Shown piece after piece: positions 46,331-57,700 of a DNA stretch of 64,000 nucleotides. Position numbers and translations under genes: made by a program. Source of the DNA: Cordia subcordata (lineage: Eukaryota > Streptophyta > Magnoliopsida > Boraginales > Cordiaceae). The DNA lies in NCBI GenBank assembly GCA_028554755.1, contig JAPTOF010000016.1, positions 11,258,001 through 11,322,000 on the forward strand, written 5' to 3'. Below the pieces are notes generated by a model. That model had not been told where the DNA came from. It saw only the letters and a list, made by a program, of their open reading frames with translations, and did no database searches. Each line of letters starts with the position of its first letter. The first letter of the stretch is position 1.

Positions 46331-47785
46331 CCATCACCACCAACAACGTGGTCTAATCTGTCGTAAGGGCGTAACTGTTGGACAATGAAGGATCATGAGC
46401 CATATGCAAAGTTGCCCCAGAATCAACAATCCACGAAGAAGAACTACCCGGAGTTGGGAACAAAGGAAGTAACAGCGAATTGGTAGTGTGCAAGCCAGCA
46501 AATTAAGGTCCCCTGGATGATGGCTGGGAAGACAGTTTGTGAAAGCGAAACTGGCATTAAGCAGCACCATGGCCAAATTTCTGACAGATTTAGCACTTAA
46601 ATCTGCGGTGCCCATTTAAGGAAGAGGATGAAAAACTTTGCCCAACATTGTTAGAAGTATTACAACCAGAACTCACCACGTTGGAAGAAGTTAGAACCAG
46701 ACACAATATTGGAGTGAGATGATGTGGTCAACAGAGCCTACATGGAAAAGGGCGTGTTTTGCATATGTGACACCCAGGCTTGGACTGAATTAGAAGAGGA
46801 AGACTGAGAGTCTTCTTCATTGGCAAGAACACGTTCTTCATGCATCAAAAGATTGGCTCGAAGTTGGGAAAATGACAATGTAGCGGTGAGATTTTCGATC
46901 GATGCAATGCAAGGATGATAAGATTTGGGTAAGCCATCTAATGTTATGAGCACTGTTTCAAAATCAGTAATGTGATCGTCAATGGCAGCCAAACTAGAAG
47001 GGAGAAACTTGATTTGGTAGATATACTTGGCAATTAACAGAAAGAGATAAAGAAAATGTATTCACATTACTATTGATTTCTCCAGTATATTTTGTACAGC
47101 TATAGTTGAGCTTTATATAGTTGAGCTCCTTTACATATCAGTTAGTGTAGTTAGTTAGCATAACTGTCTGCCAAAATATGCTCCACTACACTACTGCCAG
47201 GTGGCACATGCTTTGCAGTTTTAATAACTAAATTAGTTGTTGTTGTATTTCCTTGAGTGTTGTCAGCAATTGATGATGTGTGTTTCTTAAGAGAGCGAAG
47301 TTGATTACACAGCAAAGAGAAGCGCGCAATCGATTGATTGATGAAGGACTCTTCCAGAGATAACCAGAGTTCATGCGCAGTTTCAAAACCCAACACTTGA
47401 TAGACGAGATTTTCAACAGTAGTAGCAATGCAGACGAGAACACATCTATGAGTTCCCACTCTTCAGAAGAAATAGTAGAAGGAGAGGCAGGAGAAGAGGA
47501 TGTGTCAGTAGTTTTATCAGAAGGGGAACTCGAGGTTGAAGTTTTAGAGGACTAAGAGGTTTCGTTGGGTTTGGATTATGGCGAAGGAAGAGACCCATCA
47601 ACATAACAAGTAATATTATTGAACTGAAGGAAGTTTAGTATATGAGTTTTCCAAACTAGGTAGTTGGGGTTATCCAAGTTGATAGTGAACGTTTTATATT
47701 GGAAGTAGGAAGAGTGAAAGAAAAGGCATAGGAGGAAGAAGAAGACAGAACAAAGATAAACACTAGAGAAGATAAATGGACACAT
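46065..47785 (-). pseudogene. Copia gag-protease fragment (element C, minus strand)
   Basis: On the minus strand: gag start near 47690 (TINLDNPNYLVWKTHILNFL), UBN2 gag text at 47459-47260 (VLGFETAHELWLSLEESF), a foreign LTR-like insert, gag again at 46992-46738 (LITLDGLPKSYHPCIASIEN), and a protease region near 46430 (WIVDSGAT, then HMAHDPS in a shifted frame). The coding text ends near 46065 (HIKKPLLQSRIKSGFYQNPA), just before integrase. Stops and shifts separate the blocks. Integrase, RT and RNase H are missing, so the element was truncated, possibly at the inverted junction at 45985-46330. Confidence 0.75.
47030..47262 (-). mobile_element. Solo-LTR-like insertion in element C gag
   Basis: The gag frame breaks after TSSIAD (about 47262) and resumes at the AKIYQIKFLPSSLAAI-like block near 47030. 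The intervening ~230 bases on the minus strand carry a ctatataaagctcaac TATA motif and an LTR-like 3' end (tgaatacattttctttatct, then ctttctgtta). Exact ends and target duplication are not resolved. Confidence 0.55.
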
Positions 47786-48400
47786 AATTTAACATGGTTC
47801 AACCTTACGCCTAGGCCCATGGGCAGACAAGAACTCCACTATAAATAAAGCAAATATAACACACGGAGAGGGGACGAAGGTTCTCGAGCTCTCCCCCCAC
47901 AATGTCTCTTGCTCTATCTGACCCTAATACAATAAACAAAGTACCTATTTATAGAACACAAAGACTTCAAAATATGGAAGCATAACGAATATGCCAGTAC
48001 TACAAATACAGTAAAACTAAAGAAATGGCAAGACGACAAATAAGGCGGGACACAAACTCCAATGTCCATGTCTCTAAAATGCACACTCAGAATATTAGCG
48101 ACGCCTCACAAAAAATAATGATGCATATCTTTGTCCTCTGATACCATAAAAGAATTTGAAAAGATATGTTGATGCATATTGGTATTTCAATCTATCAATT
48201 ATTGCAAGCTTGTGATACAAGTCATATTTATACAAGTAGAAGTTATACACAAATGATAATAAAAAGGAAAATTCAAATGTCTAAAAAAGGCCTCCGTCTT
48301 ATTCTCTATCATCAGTTAAGCTAATAGTACAATGTCTGACTAACGGCAAAAGAGATTCACAAACACTACATTGCCCACCGATTTCCATCATCAACGCTAC
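47786..48400 (-). mobile_element. Leader and probable 5' LTR of element C
   Basis: A Met-tRNA primer site tggtatcagaggac reads on the minus strand at 48146-48133. Upstream of it (48147-48400) is LTR-like sequence with a tataaatatgacttg TATA motif. Downstream (to 47786) is a leader that itself contains an LTR-like block (tctataaatagg near 47950). The LTR end next to the primer site does not show the usual CA, so the boundary is uncertain. Confidence 0.45.
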
Positions 48401-48797
48401 CGTGTTGTTAAGGGCATTGGGACAAATCAAATGTCATTTTTTTGCTATCCGCAACTATGGCCTTAAGCCCTCCATTATACTCACTAAAGGTTACAGGGGA
48501 AAAAAAGCAGAAGCAGATAAGTAATATGTGTATATATTATGTCAAAAAGCAAAGAAGATCACGCCACCTATAATTAATGCCCTTTTCAAGTAAGCAGTAA
48601 AATGGAAAACTGAATATGACAAGGAAAGATCACTTCTTTCTAAGCTGAACTGAATATGGAGTTCACATTCAATATACAATTTAAAGACACTTCCTCTCAA
48701 AGACAGATAAGATGATGCTTCCCCATAATATGGTCAGGACATGCTGCAATTCATGCTTCTGAGTCCTTCAATAGCACCAGAGGTCTATTCTTTAGCA
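48401..48797 (-). other. FKBP13 3' UTR and downstream DNA
   Basis: Follows the TGA at 48800-48798. No ORF. No obvious canonical aataaa on the minus strand near the stop; the exact 3' end is not visible. Confidence 0.5.
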
Positions 48798-51700
48798 TCA
48801 TCCCTTGCCAATGAACTCGACATCAAACAGAAGAACTGAGTTGGGTGGAATAATACATGCACCTACACCAAATAATGTTTAATGGCTTCTACTAATCGTC
48901 AATTGATCAAAATACATATTTTCCCTAGCAGCACGCATTTGCTTACCTCCTCTACATCCGGCTCCTCTCATGCCATATCCAAGTTCTGGAGGAATCTTCA
49001 AAGTTCGTTTTCCTCCTAAAATAAACCACAGACAGCATCGTAGTATTTTTATTAGACTACGTATAGAGACCACGGATTACGTTAAGTGTTCAAGCAATTT
49101 GTACCAGCTAGCATGGGAGGAACTCCATCACCACCTAGGATTCCCTGATCCCATCCTTTAATTACCTGAAACATGTAAAGACATCAGAATTGGGTACTCA
49201 AGAGCAAACTTGAGAATATTAAGTCAATACTACTGGTGATTTATTATCAGCTCGAGCTTTGGAGTAAAATTGTATTTACATTTATCAGTATGGACTAACC
49301 ATAGGGGTTCCTGCCATAGACAAGAGTATGTGTTTTATTTGTTGCACCTTCTTGAAGAAGCTTAATGAATGATGTAGAAGAATGACTGCAGAACTGTTCA
49401 AGAATGACAAAGATTATCTCTGTCTACATAGGATTCAGCCATTAAACAATGTTTTATTCTTTTTGTACTCCATCAGGGCTAGGAGAAAAGGAATGTGAGA
49501 AGATGTAAGATGTTAAATTCAAGGAAAAGAGAGAAAATAAGAGAGAGAGAACAAAGAAGAGCACAGAAGATCAAAGTTCACAACTTAACTTATCAAGAGT
49601 GATTCTTGCAACTGATTTGGTATTTAATGAGATAAAATTTATGAATCACTCTTTTTTTTCCTTTTCAACAAAAATGGTTGAAGAAGACACTGAATAATCC
49701 ATTCCAGGTCTGCTCGGAGAGCCAACATAACAAATTCTGAGCCCTCTGCTCCCCATAGAGTACGGGAATTTAAATGACTAAGATACTTGGTACAATCATG
49801 GGCCACTTTGTTCACAGCAACATTAACAGCAACTAAGTTAACCTCATTAAGGTACTGACTACCACTCCTTACATCCTCTATTATTGTGTTAATGTTTATG
49901 TTAGTTGATCACCTCATCTGAAAACCTAGCTATTAGAGAGGGGATATTTATATTTTAGCACACCCCTTCTTCAAGCAGGCAATATTCTTGACCGAACAGC
50001 ACTAGAATATATTCCCTTTTTCCAATGAGTAGCAACAAAACTTCAACCCAAGACCTTTTGACAAGGGGTCTCTAATACTATATTGATTATTTCATTTGAA
50101 AACTTAAACGATTTGATAGAGGTTTCTATTTTATTTATTATCTTTTAACAGTCTGAGCTAGATTCCTTATCCTGTTTCAAGCCTTCAATCACCTCCAGTA
50201 AGTGATCAGCTAGCAATAATTCTCTTTACCCCTTGGGATGTGCAAGGCCTTCCCTGCTGCTAATGCTCAACACGTATCTGTAAAGAGTAATTTTCCATAT
50301 ATCTCAAGGAATGAATGGTACATGATTGCAATTAGCTAGGAGGATTTGAGCTAACGGCTAATTCTATAATTAGAGAAGTTGACTTTATACATATGGAAGT
50401 GTAATATTGAGTTGCCTTATGAAGGAGATTCTGATATCCTTGACACCCCCTACAAGCTGATGGAGTAGGAAGCACATGAAGCTTGTCTCGAAGAATATAA
50501 AATCTTGCACGTAGGAGAGGCTTAGTAAAAATATCTTCGAGCTGGTGAGAAGTGTGAAGATATTGATGGTGGAAGAGACCCTCACGAACTTTATCACGGA
50601 TGAAGTGAATATCGATTTTTATATGCTTGCTGCGTTGATGAACAACGGGATTTGTGGCCATATACATAGCGCTGATATTGTCGCAATAGATTATTGGTTT
50701 GGTGGAGTACGGCACCCGAAGAAATTGTATAATATGGAGGACCCAAATAAGTTCAGAGGTCAGAGCAGCAAGGGCGCTATATTCAACCTCAGAGCTAGAT
50801 TTAGAGAATGTTTGTTGTTTCTTTGAAGCCCATGTGATAAGGTTGTTGTTCAGAGTGATAGCAAACCCAGTAGTAGATCGGCGCATGTCAGGGCAGCCTG
50901 CCTAATCAGCATCACTATAGCCAGAAAGTGAGAAATTTGTGCTAGGCTGTAAGAGAAGGCCATGTTCTATCGTGGCTTTGACATATCGGAGAATTCTTTT
51001 GCCGGCTTCAAGATGGGTTGTGCGTGGGCCGTGTATGAATTGGTAGATAGAGTTGACCGCATAGGAGATGTCTGGTCTAGTCATACTGAGATATTGAAGG
51101 GATCCCATGAGTTGTCGAAATGTAGTGGGGTCATGGAGTGGTTCACCATCAGTGGATTTCAACTTTTGAGATGAGATTGGAGTGGAGACAGGCTTGGAGC
51201 CATCCATGCTAAATTGAGTTAGGATTTGTAGAGCATATTTTGCGTGAGAGAGAAATAGACCATTAGCGGAGTTAGTTACTTCCATACCCAAGAAATAGTG
51301 TAAGGGACCTAGGTCTTTCGTGGCAAATTCTTTTGAGAGTGTGTGAATTAAGTCAGCAACATGAGTATGTGAGCTACCAGTGATGATGATGTCATTGACA
51401 TATATAAGAAGAATATTAGTATGAGTAGGAGAATGTTGGACAAATAAGTTTGCATCATGATGTGAATTTAAGAAACCATAATTTTGTAAGAAAGTGCTGA
51501 ACCGTTGAAACCATGCTCTAGGAGCTTGTTTAAGACCAGATAGGGACTTATTCAATTTGCATACATGTTGGGGACACTGGGGATCAATGAAGCCAGGGGG
51601 TTGTTGCATAAAAACAGTTTCTGAAAGTTCACCATGTAAGAAAGCATTTTTAACATCAAGTTGACGGAGGGGCCATTTTTGAGAAAGTGCTAGAGTGAAA

Positions 51701-54700
51701 ACTAATAGAATAGTACCAGGGCGAACGACCGGACTAAAAGTTTCATTAAAATCACGTCCAGATTGTTGATTATATCCTTTTGCAACGAATCGGGCTTTGT
51801 AACGCTCAATAGAGCCATCTAATTTTTGTTTGATACAGTAAACCCATTTACATCCTATAATATTCATAGAAGGTTCTTTAGGGACTAAGGTCCATGTATT
51901 ATTGTGTATAAGGGAATTAAATTCTTCACTCATAGCAGAACACCAAAGCGGGTTTGTTTTAGCTTGAGTATAACTGGTGGGTTCAACGGGAAAAGATTGA
52001 AGTGCAGATATGAGACATTGAGAAACAGGATATTTTGAAAAATAATTTTTTGGTTTGCGTGTTCCATCCGTATTTCACGTAATCATGTGATAAGTGCGGG
52101 AAGTGTTGGTGTCATGATTAGGGGAAAGTAAACAAGAATAAGAGTCAGGAGAAAGACATACCTCGATAGGAGAAGGTGTGCTATCGTTACTTACCGCAAC
52201 ATTGGTAGGGGCCTGATCACGGGGAGATGAGCTCGGGACTACTGGTGCATTAAGAGATGATGGGAGTATGTCATTATTAAGGGGAGTTAGGGACGGGGAA
52301 GCGTTAATAATGGGGGAAGTAGGATGGGATAGTTTGTTTTGGGAGCTAGGGGTCATGTTGGGTTATGGCTCAAAGTCCAAGCCCGTACAAATTAGGAAAG
52401 AGTTTTAATAAGAATTAAAATTCTAGTTATGGTGAGAGTTTTAATTATTGTAGGATTGATAGATGAGGAAATCCTTTGTCTTGGAGGACAAGGAAATCTA
52501 CTCTATAAATAGGACTCTTGCATTAGTTGTATAAGGTGTGCCTTAGGAGAGTGCCTTAGGGCCACACCCCATGGGGGGGTGTGGGAGAGAGCCTGAGAGC
52601 ATCAAGAGTATCTTATATTCGTTCTAGTCCTGTTGAGGATAGAACTATTATAAGAACTCTGTGAGAGATGGTTTAGACTTTTCTGTCCGTACAAAAAGCC
52701 ACCACCTGAGTTGTAATCCCATTATTGTTGAATAGTGGAATTTATCCCAGAGGGGATCGTGGATGTAGGCAGAGGGCCGAACCACGTTAAAATATTGCGT
52801 GTTCTTTATGTGTGTTTTCCGCTGTGCTTTGATGTGTGTGCGTGCGTCCTCGATTTTCCCAACAAGTGGTATCAGAGCTAGGTTGGAGGGCGGATGCTGA
52901 TTTGCACGAAAAAACGAAAAAAGAAACGCCGAAGGGGAGTAAAAAAAAAAATTCGCTGATCTGCTGGTCACGTTTGGCAGCCTTCCCGTTGTTCGATCGA
53001 CGATCCGTTTGTTGTTGTGTTTTCATCTTGGAGAGGAGAGTAAGCTGCTAAAATTTCGTAACGATCCGACGGTCGGATTGTGAGATACAAGCAGGTCAAG
53101 TTTTGTGAATTTGTGGTCAAACAGTCAAACAGAAGGTTTGACCAGCGGGCTGCAGGGGTTTGACCGCATTGACCGAGGGTCTTCTCACCGTTTTCCGACG
53201 TCCTGAGTTCGTTTTTGAGGTCCGTTTTGCCAAATTTCTTGATGTATCGTGGGTGAGCCTTGAAATTGGGTAAAACAATGAAATGGTGATGAAATTATGT
53301 GAAAGTCTTCGAAGCATTGTGCGAGCGAACACAGTTAGCCGCCTAGTGAACAAACTTCTAGAGAAGAGAAGTTTGGATGAGTAGACTAGTTGAAGAAGGT
53401 TCGATTCGAGGGAGGAGTCACGCGCAGAGAGTTTACGTAGCTGAACAATCAGAGTCCTAGCCAGACGACTGAAAAGGAATGCTACTGTTGGAAGAGAAGA
53501 CCACGTCCGAGATGCCTTGTGTCGAGGGAGGACGCACACAACCTTGAGAGGTCGAGGTTAGACGGCATGAAGAGGGATGTTGGGGATGACTCCGAAAACC
53601 TGCTAGAATGTGTTGGTAGCTGCTGCCGTGAAGAGTGTTGTCGAGCGAGGGCTCCAGCATGAAGACTGTGAAGAGGTTCCAGTTGCGGCAAAGAAGCTTC
53701 GGACTTTTCGCGAAGGAAGGAATTTGTTGGGTTATGGCTCAAAGTCCAAGCCCGTACAAATTAGGAAAGAGTTTTAATGAGAATTAAAATTCTAGTTATG
53801 GTAAGAGTTTTAATTATGGTAGGATTGATAGATTAGGAAATCCTTTGTCTTGGAGGACAAGGAAATCTACTCTATAAATAGGACACTAGCCTTAGTTGTT
53901 TGGGTAAGAGTGTGTCTTGCAATAGGTCTAGATTGAGAGAGAGAAAGAGCCATTGTACGAACACCGTGACAGAGGGTTTAGACTTTTTAGGCCGTGCAAA
54001 AAGTCTTATTGAGTTTGTACTCTTTTCTATTAGTGAAGTTTTTCGTGGACGTAGGCAGAGGGCCGAATCACGTTTAATAGTGCGTATTCTTTTCTCGTTA
54101 CGTGTTTTAATTCCGCTGTGCGAGTATGTGTTATGCGTCCTAATTTCCCAACAGGTCATGAGGTTAAGGTTGGCAGTATGAGGTTGTGCATGAGATATTT
54201 CATTTCGTAGGGCAGTGGTAATATGATTTAGAGTTGATGTTGGGAATTTTGTGAGGGAAAAATGAGGAGTACTGGGAGCTGAGATATTTTGAGTAGAAAA
54301 ATTATAAAACTCATTTTCACTAAATATAACATGGCGTGACAAAATGATTTTCTTAGTTTGAGGATTAAAACATTTATATCCTTTATGTTGCGGGCTATAC
54401 CCAAGAAAAATGCATTGACAACTTTTAAAATCTAATGTTGATCTACCAAGAGGAGTTAAACATGAATAACAAATTGCACCAAAAACTCGTAACTCATTAT
54501 AACTTGGTATAAGATTAAAAAAATTTTCATAGGGAGATATATTGCGAAGAAGAGGGGTTGGCATTCTATTGATTAAAAAAATTGTCGTAGAAAATGCATA
54601 AATCCAAAAATGTTTAGGTAAGCCACAGTGGGCAAGAAGAGTCAAACCAGTTTCGACGATATGATGATGTTTGCGTTCAGCGATACCGTTTTGTTCCGGG

Positions 54701-57700
54701 GTGCCTGGGCATGAGAGTTGGTGAATAATCCCATGCTTTTGAAAGAGAATTTGATTTTGTCGATTGACAAATTCTCCTCCTCCATCAGACTGAAAATACT
54801 TAATAGTAGTGTTACATTGATTTTGCACCATAGTTATAAAGTTAGGCAAAATAGTACATATATCAGATTTGCAAGTAAGGGGATAAAACCAGGAAAAACG
54901 GCTATACTCATCAATAAGAACTAAAAAATAATGAAAACCATCATAAGAGGGAACAGGGGAAGGGCCCCAAACATCACAATGAATAGTATGTAATAAAAAC
55001 GGAGCATTCAAAGTTCGAACGGGAAAGGGGAGTTTATGATTTTTGCCATATTGGCAACTTTGACAAGTAGTACTGCTATTAATAGAAATAGGTAAAGTGA
55101 GTTCTTTGTGAATAGACGCCAAAGGACGATTTGAGGGGTGTCCTAATCGAGCATGCCAACTATCGGAGGACACCTTATTCGCACTATATGCCTGCTTCCG
55201 AGATGGAAAGAGCCGATAAAGGCCATCATCAATTGTCCCTTGATGGAGGGTTTGATGTGTCTTCATATCCTTAATAACAAAACCATTAGCAGTAAATATA
55301 AAATAGCAATTAAACTTTTTTGTTATTTGAGCAACAGAAAGTAAATTATTTGCTAAAGATGGGACAATTAAAACATGACTATTAAAAATAGGACCATGAT
55401 TTAATGGGATAGAGGAATAGCCAGTGTGAGTAATAGATAGATTGTCACCATTACCAATCATAATTTTGTCATGACCGGAGTATGAGTGTTTACCTGTAAC
55501 GTCAGTGGTGGTAGGGACCATGTTGTGTGTTGCTCCAGAATCAATGTACCACGATGAATCAGTGGGTTCTTTGACATTGACGGCAGAGAAGGCTTTGGTT
55601 GTGGACTCAATGACTTCATCGGGAGCCCAGCAAGTGTTTGCTTTGTGGTATGGATGGCCACAGCAATAGCATACCACAGAAGCATCCGAACGTCCTCTTC
55701 CACGAGAACGCCCTCCTCGGCCTCGAAGGCCCCCACCATTATTACGCATGGGAGAATTATTGACATTAACGAACGAAGAAGACTTACCAGGAGAGGAGCG
55801 AACTGGAGCAGTAGCCGTATGAGTTGGCTTCATGGCGCTGTAGGAGTGACGTGCTTGGGCAGAGAATGCTGCAGTCTTGTCCATATGTGCAGTGGCTTGA
55901 AGACGAAGCTCATAGTCCAGGAGTAATCCACACACCTCAGTAAATGTAAGCGAGAAAGGGCAAGAGTTGATAGCAGCAATTATTGGGTCGAATTCAGCCC
56001 CTAGTCCTCTAAGTGTCCAGAGAATGAGATCATCATGGTCAATGGCTTTGCCTGCGCTAGAAAGAGCAACAGAAAGAGATTTAACTTGCTGAATAAAAGA
56101 ATGAACGGATTGGCTTCCCTTTTGAATGGATTGAAGTTCCAGCTTAAGATGCTGGATGCGTGCGTGAGAGTGTGCGCCATATAGAGTTTCAAGTGTTGTC
56201 CAAACATCACGCGAAGAATGTTTGTCAACAACTTGAGAGAGAGCAGCATCTGACAGAGAGGTGAGAAGCCATCCAAGAAGCGTTTGGTCAAGTCTTTGCC
56301 ATTGGACAAGATAAGAGGACGATTTTGAAGGACGAGGTATCGAGCCATCACTGAAACCCAGAAGGCCATAGCAGCGAAGTATCGGAAGAAGTTGTGTTTT
56401 CCAAAGGAGGAAATTTTTGCTCGTTAATTTGAGTGATATTTCTTGTTGAATAAAATCCACCTTCGGAAGAGCATCATGAGTGGTCGAGCTATTTTTGGTT
56501 GGAGAAGAGAAGTGGAATTCAGTTGTTGTAGTATCAATTGTGTTTGAAGTAGCCATGAGTAGTAACGAAAAAAAAAATGCAGAAATGAAGGTGATAGATA
56601 ATGTGGTAATGGTGTAAGGCAGCGGCGGAAGTGATGGAAGACAGAAAAAAAAATTTCCAAGAAGAATGTACCTTAAGCTTTACTGATACCATGTAAAGAG
56701 TAATTTTCCATATATCTCAAGGAATGAATGGTACATGATTTATATACATGATTGCAATCAGCTAGGAGGATTTGATCTAACGACTAATTCTACAATTAGA
56801 GAAGTTGACTTTATACATATGGAAGTGTAATATTGAGTTGCCTTATGAAGGAGATTCTGATATCCTTGACAGTATCGTGCCTTGAGCCTAGATTTCCAGG
56901 CCCGCGAGTTGTGTTGTAAGCATAACTAATAATTAGTTGGGCCCTCTAATCAACTGGTCGAAAATGATCAACCCAAATTATTAGTTATACCCACATCACC
57001 CACTTATAAACAAGTCACAAATCACCCATAAACCAATGTGGGATATTACAATCACCCTCGGATGAAAGCCTAACGTCCTCGTTAGGGGCACCCAATCACA
57101 TAAGACCAGGTTGAGCAGAACTCTAGAGGCGACTCCCCACCGCACACTTGGTGTAGCACTTTACTTCGCATAGCCCTTAGCTCCTGCAATCGGCTGGTAA
57201 CTAGCCCTGAATGCCATTTTGTCACGCCCCCGAACCCAAGTCCGCGAACAAGACTGGTGTTGTAAGCATACCCAATAACTACTTGGACCCTCAAACTAAC
57301 TAGCCCAAATGGTTAATCTAAGTTATTAATTATACCTACACCATCCACTTATAAACAAGTTATAATTCACTCCACGAGTTGATGTGGAATATTACAATCA
57401 CCTCCAATTGAGAACTTGACATCCTCATCAGGAGCATGTAGATGTGGGACATTAAAATCACCCCCCATCCATTGGTACTCAACTAGAATATCGCCATTTC
57501 TTCAGATGAAATTCTGACATCCAAATTGTTGAATGTAATAGTTTTAACTCTCTTCCACATTAGAAAAAAGACTTTGTTCTTTTGACTTTTCAATGATATA
57601 AATATTTTACACTAATTACTGTAAAAGGTACACAGTACATAGCCTTTATTTCTCTTTATATTATAACATGGTATCGAGCCAAAGAATTTTTCCACCGCAC

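Larger units (their letters stand above)
52356..54153 (+). mobile_element. Nested non-autonomous LTR element (TRIM/LARD type) inside Copia D
   Basis: LTRs 52356-52864 (509 bp) and 53725-54153 (429 bp) both start tgttgggttatggctcaaag and end cccaaca. Primer site tggtatcagagc at 52867-52878; purine tract gcgaaggaaggaatt before the 3' LTR. A perfect target duplication ggtca (52351-52355 and 54154-54158) flanks it. It is inserted opposite to Copia D between integrase and RT. The 0.86-kb interior has no credible ORF; it contains ggtcaaacagtcaaacagaa and other leader-like sequence. Any mobilisation would need another Copia element. It must be younger than D. Confidence 0.93.
50332..56556 (-). pseudogene. 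Copia gag-pol, one frame with two stops and one insertion
   Basis: Starts [10 protein letters not shown] at 56556. UBN2 gag domain about 40-220; RGRGG-rich basic stretch then zinc knuckle Cys296/Cys299/His304/Cys309; protease DSG at 339; zinc-binding His468/His473/Cys498/Cys501; integrase triad Asp528, Asp591, Glu627. After residue 801 the nested element intervenes (54153-52356). The frame resumes at 52350 without shift. Only two stops interrupt it: TGA at 52077-52075 and TAG at 50904-50902. RT lies at 51933-50902 ([19 protein letters not shown] instead of YVDD), RNase H at 50886-50332 ([14 protein letters not shown]). The empty-site frame would be about 1473 codons, full length for Copia. 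The LTR 3' part overlaps the frame end. Inactive because of the stops, Asp-to-Asn and the insertion. Confidence 0.92.
50279..56871 (-). mobile_element. Nearly intact Copia retrotransposon in FKBP13 intron 2 (element D)
   Basis: Short LTRs (50279-50445 and 56692-56871), TG/CA ends, a perfect 5-bp target duplication gtatc (50274-50278 and 56872-56876), primer site tggtatcag at 56691-56683 abutting the 5' LTR, and polypurine tract gcttgtaggggg before the 3' LTR. The 6593-bp span includes a 1798-bp nested element plus 5-bp duplication, so D itself was about 4.8 kb. The LTRs differ by a 13-bp duplication and only a handful of substitutions, indicating a fairly young insertion. It has the same orientation as FKBP13, so its own signals could affect host transcripts. 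The gag-pol type resembles the RE1/Retrofit group (inferred). Confidence 0.95.

Noticed and set aside
53117..53742. Overlapping minus-strand ORFs of 67-140 codons
   Set aside because: They lie in the non-coding interior of the nested TRIM/LARD element and show no domain or codon pattern.
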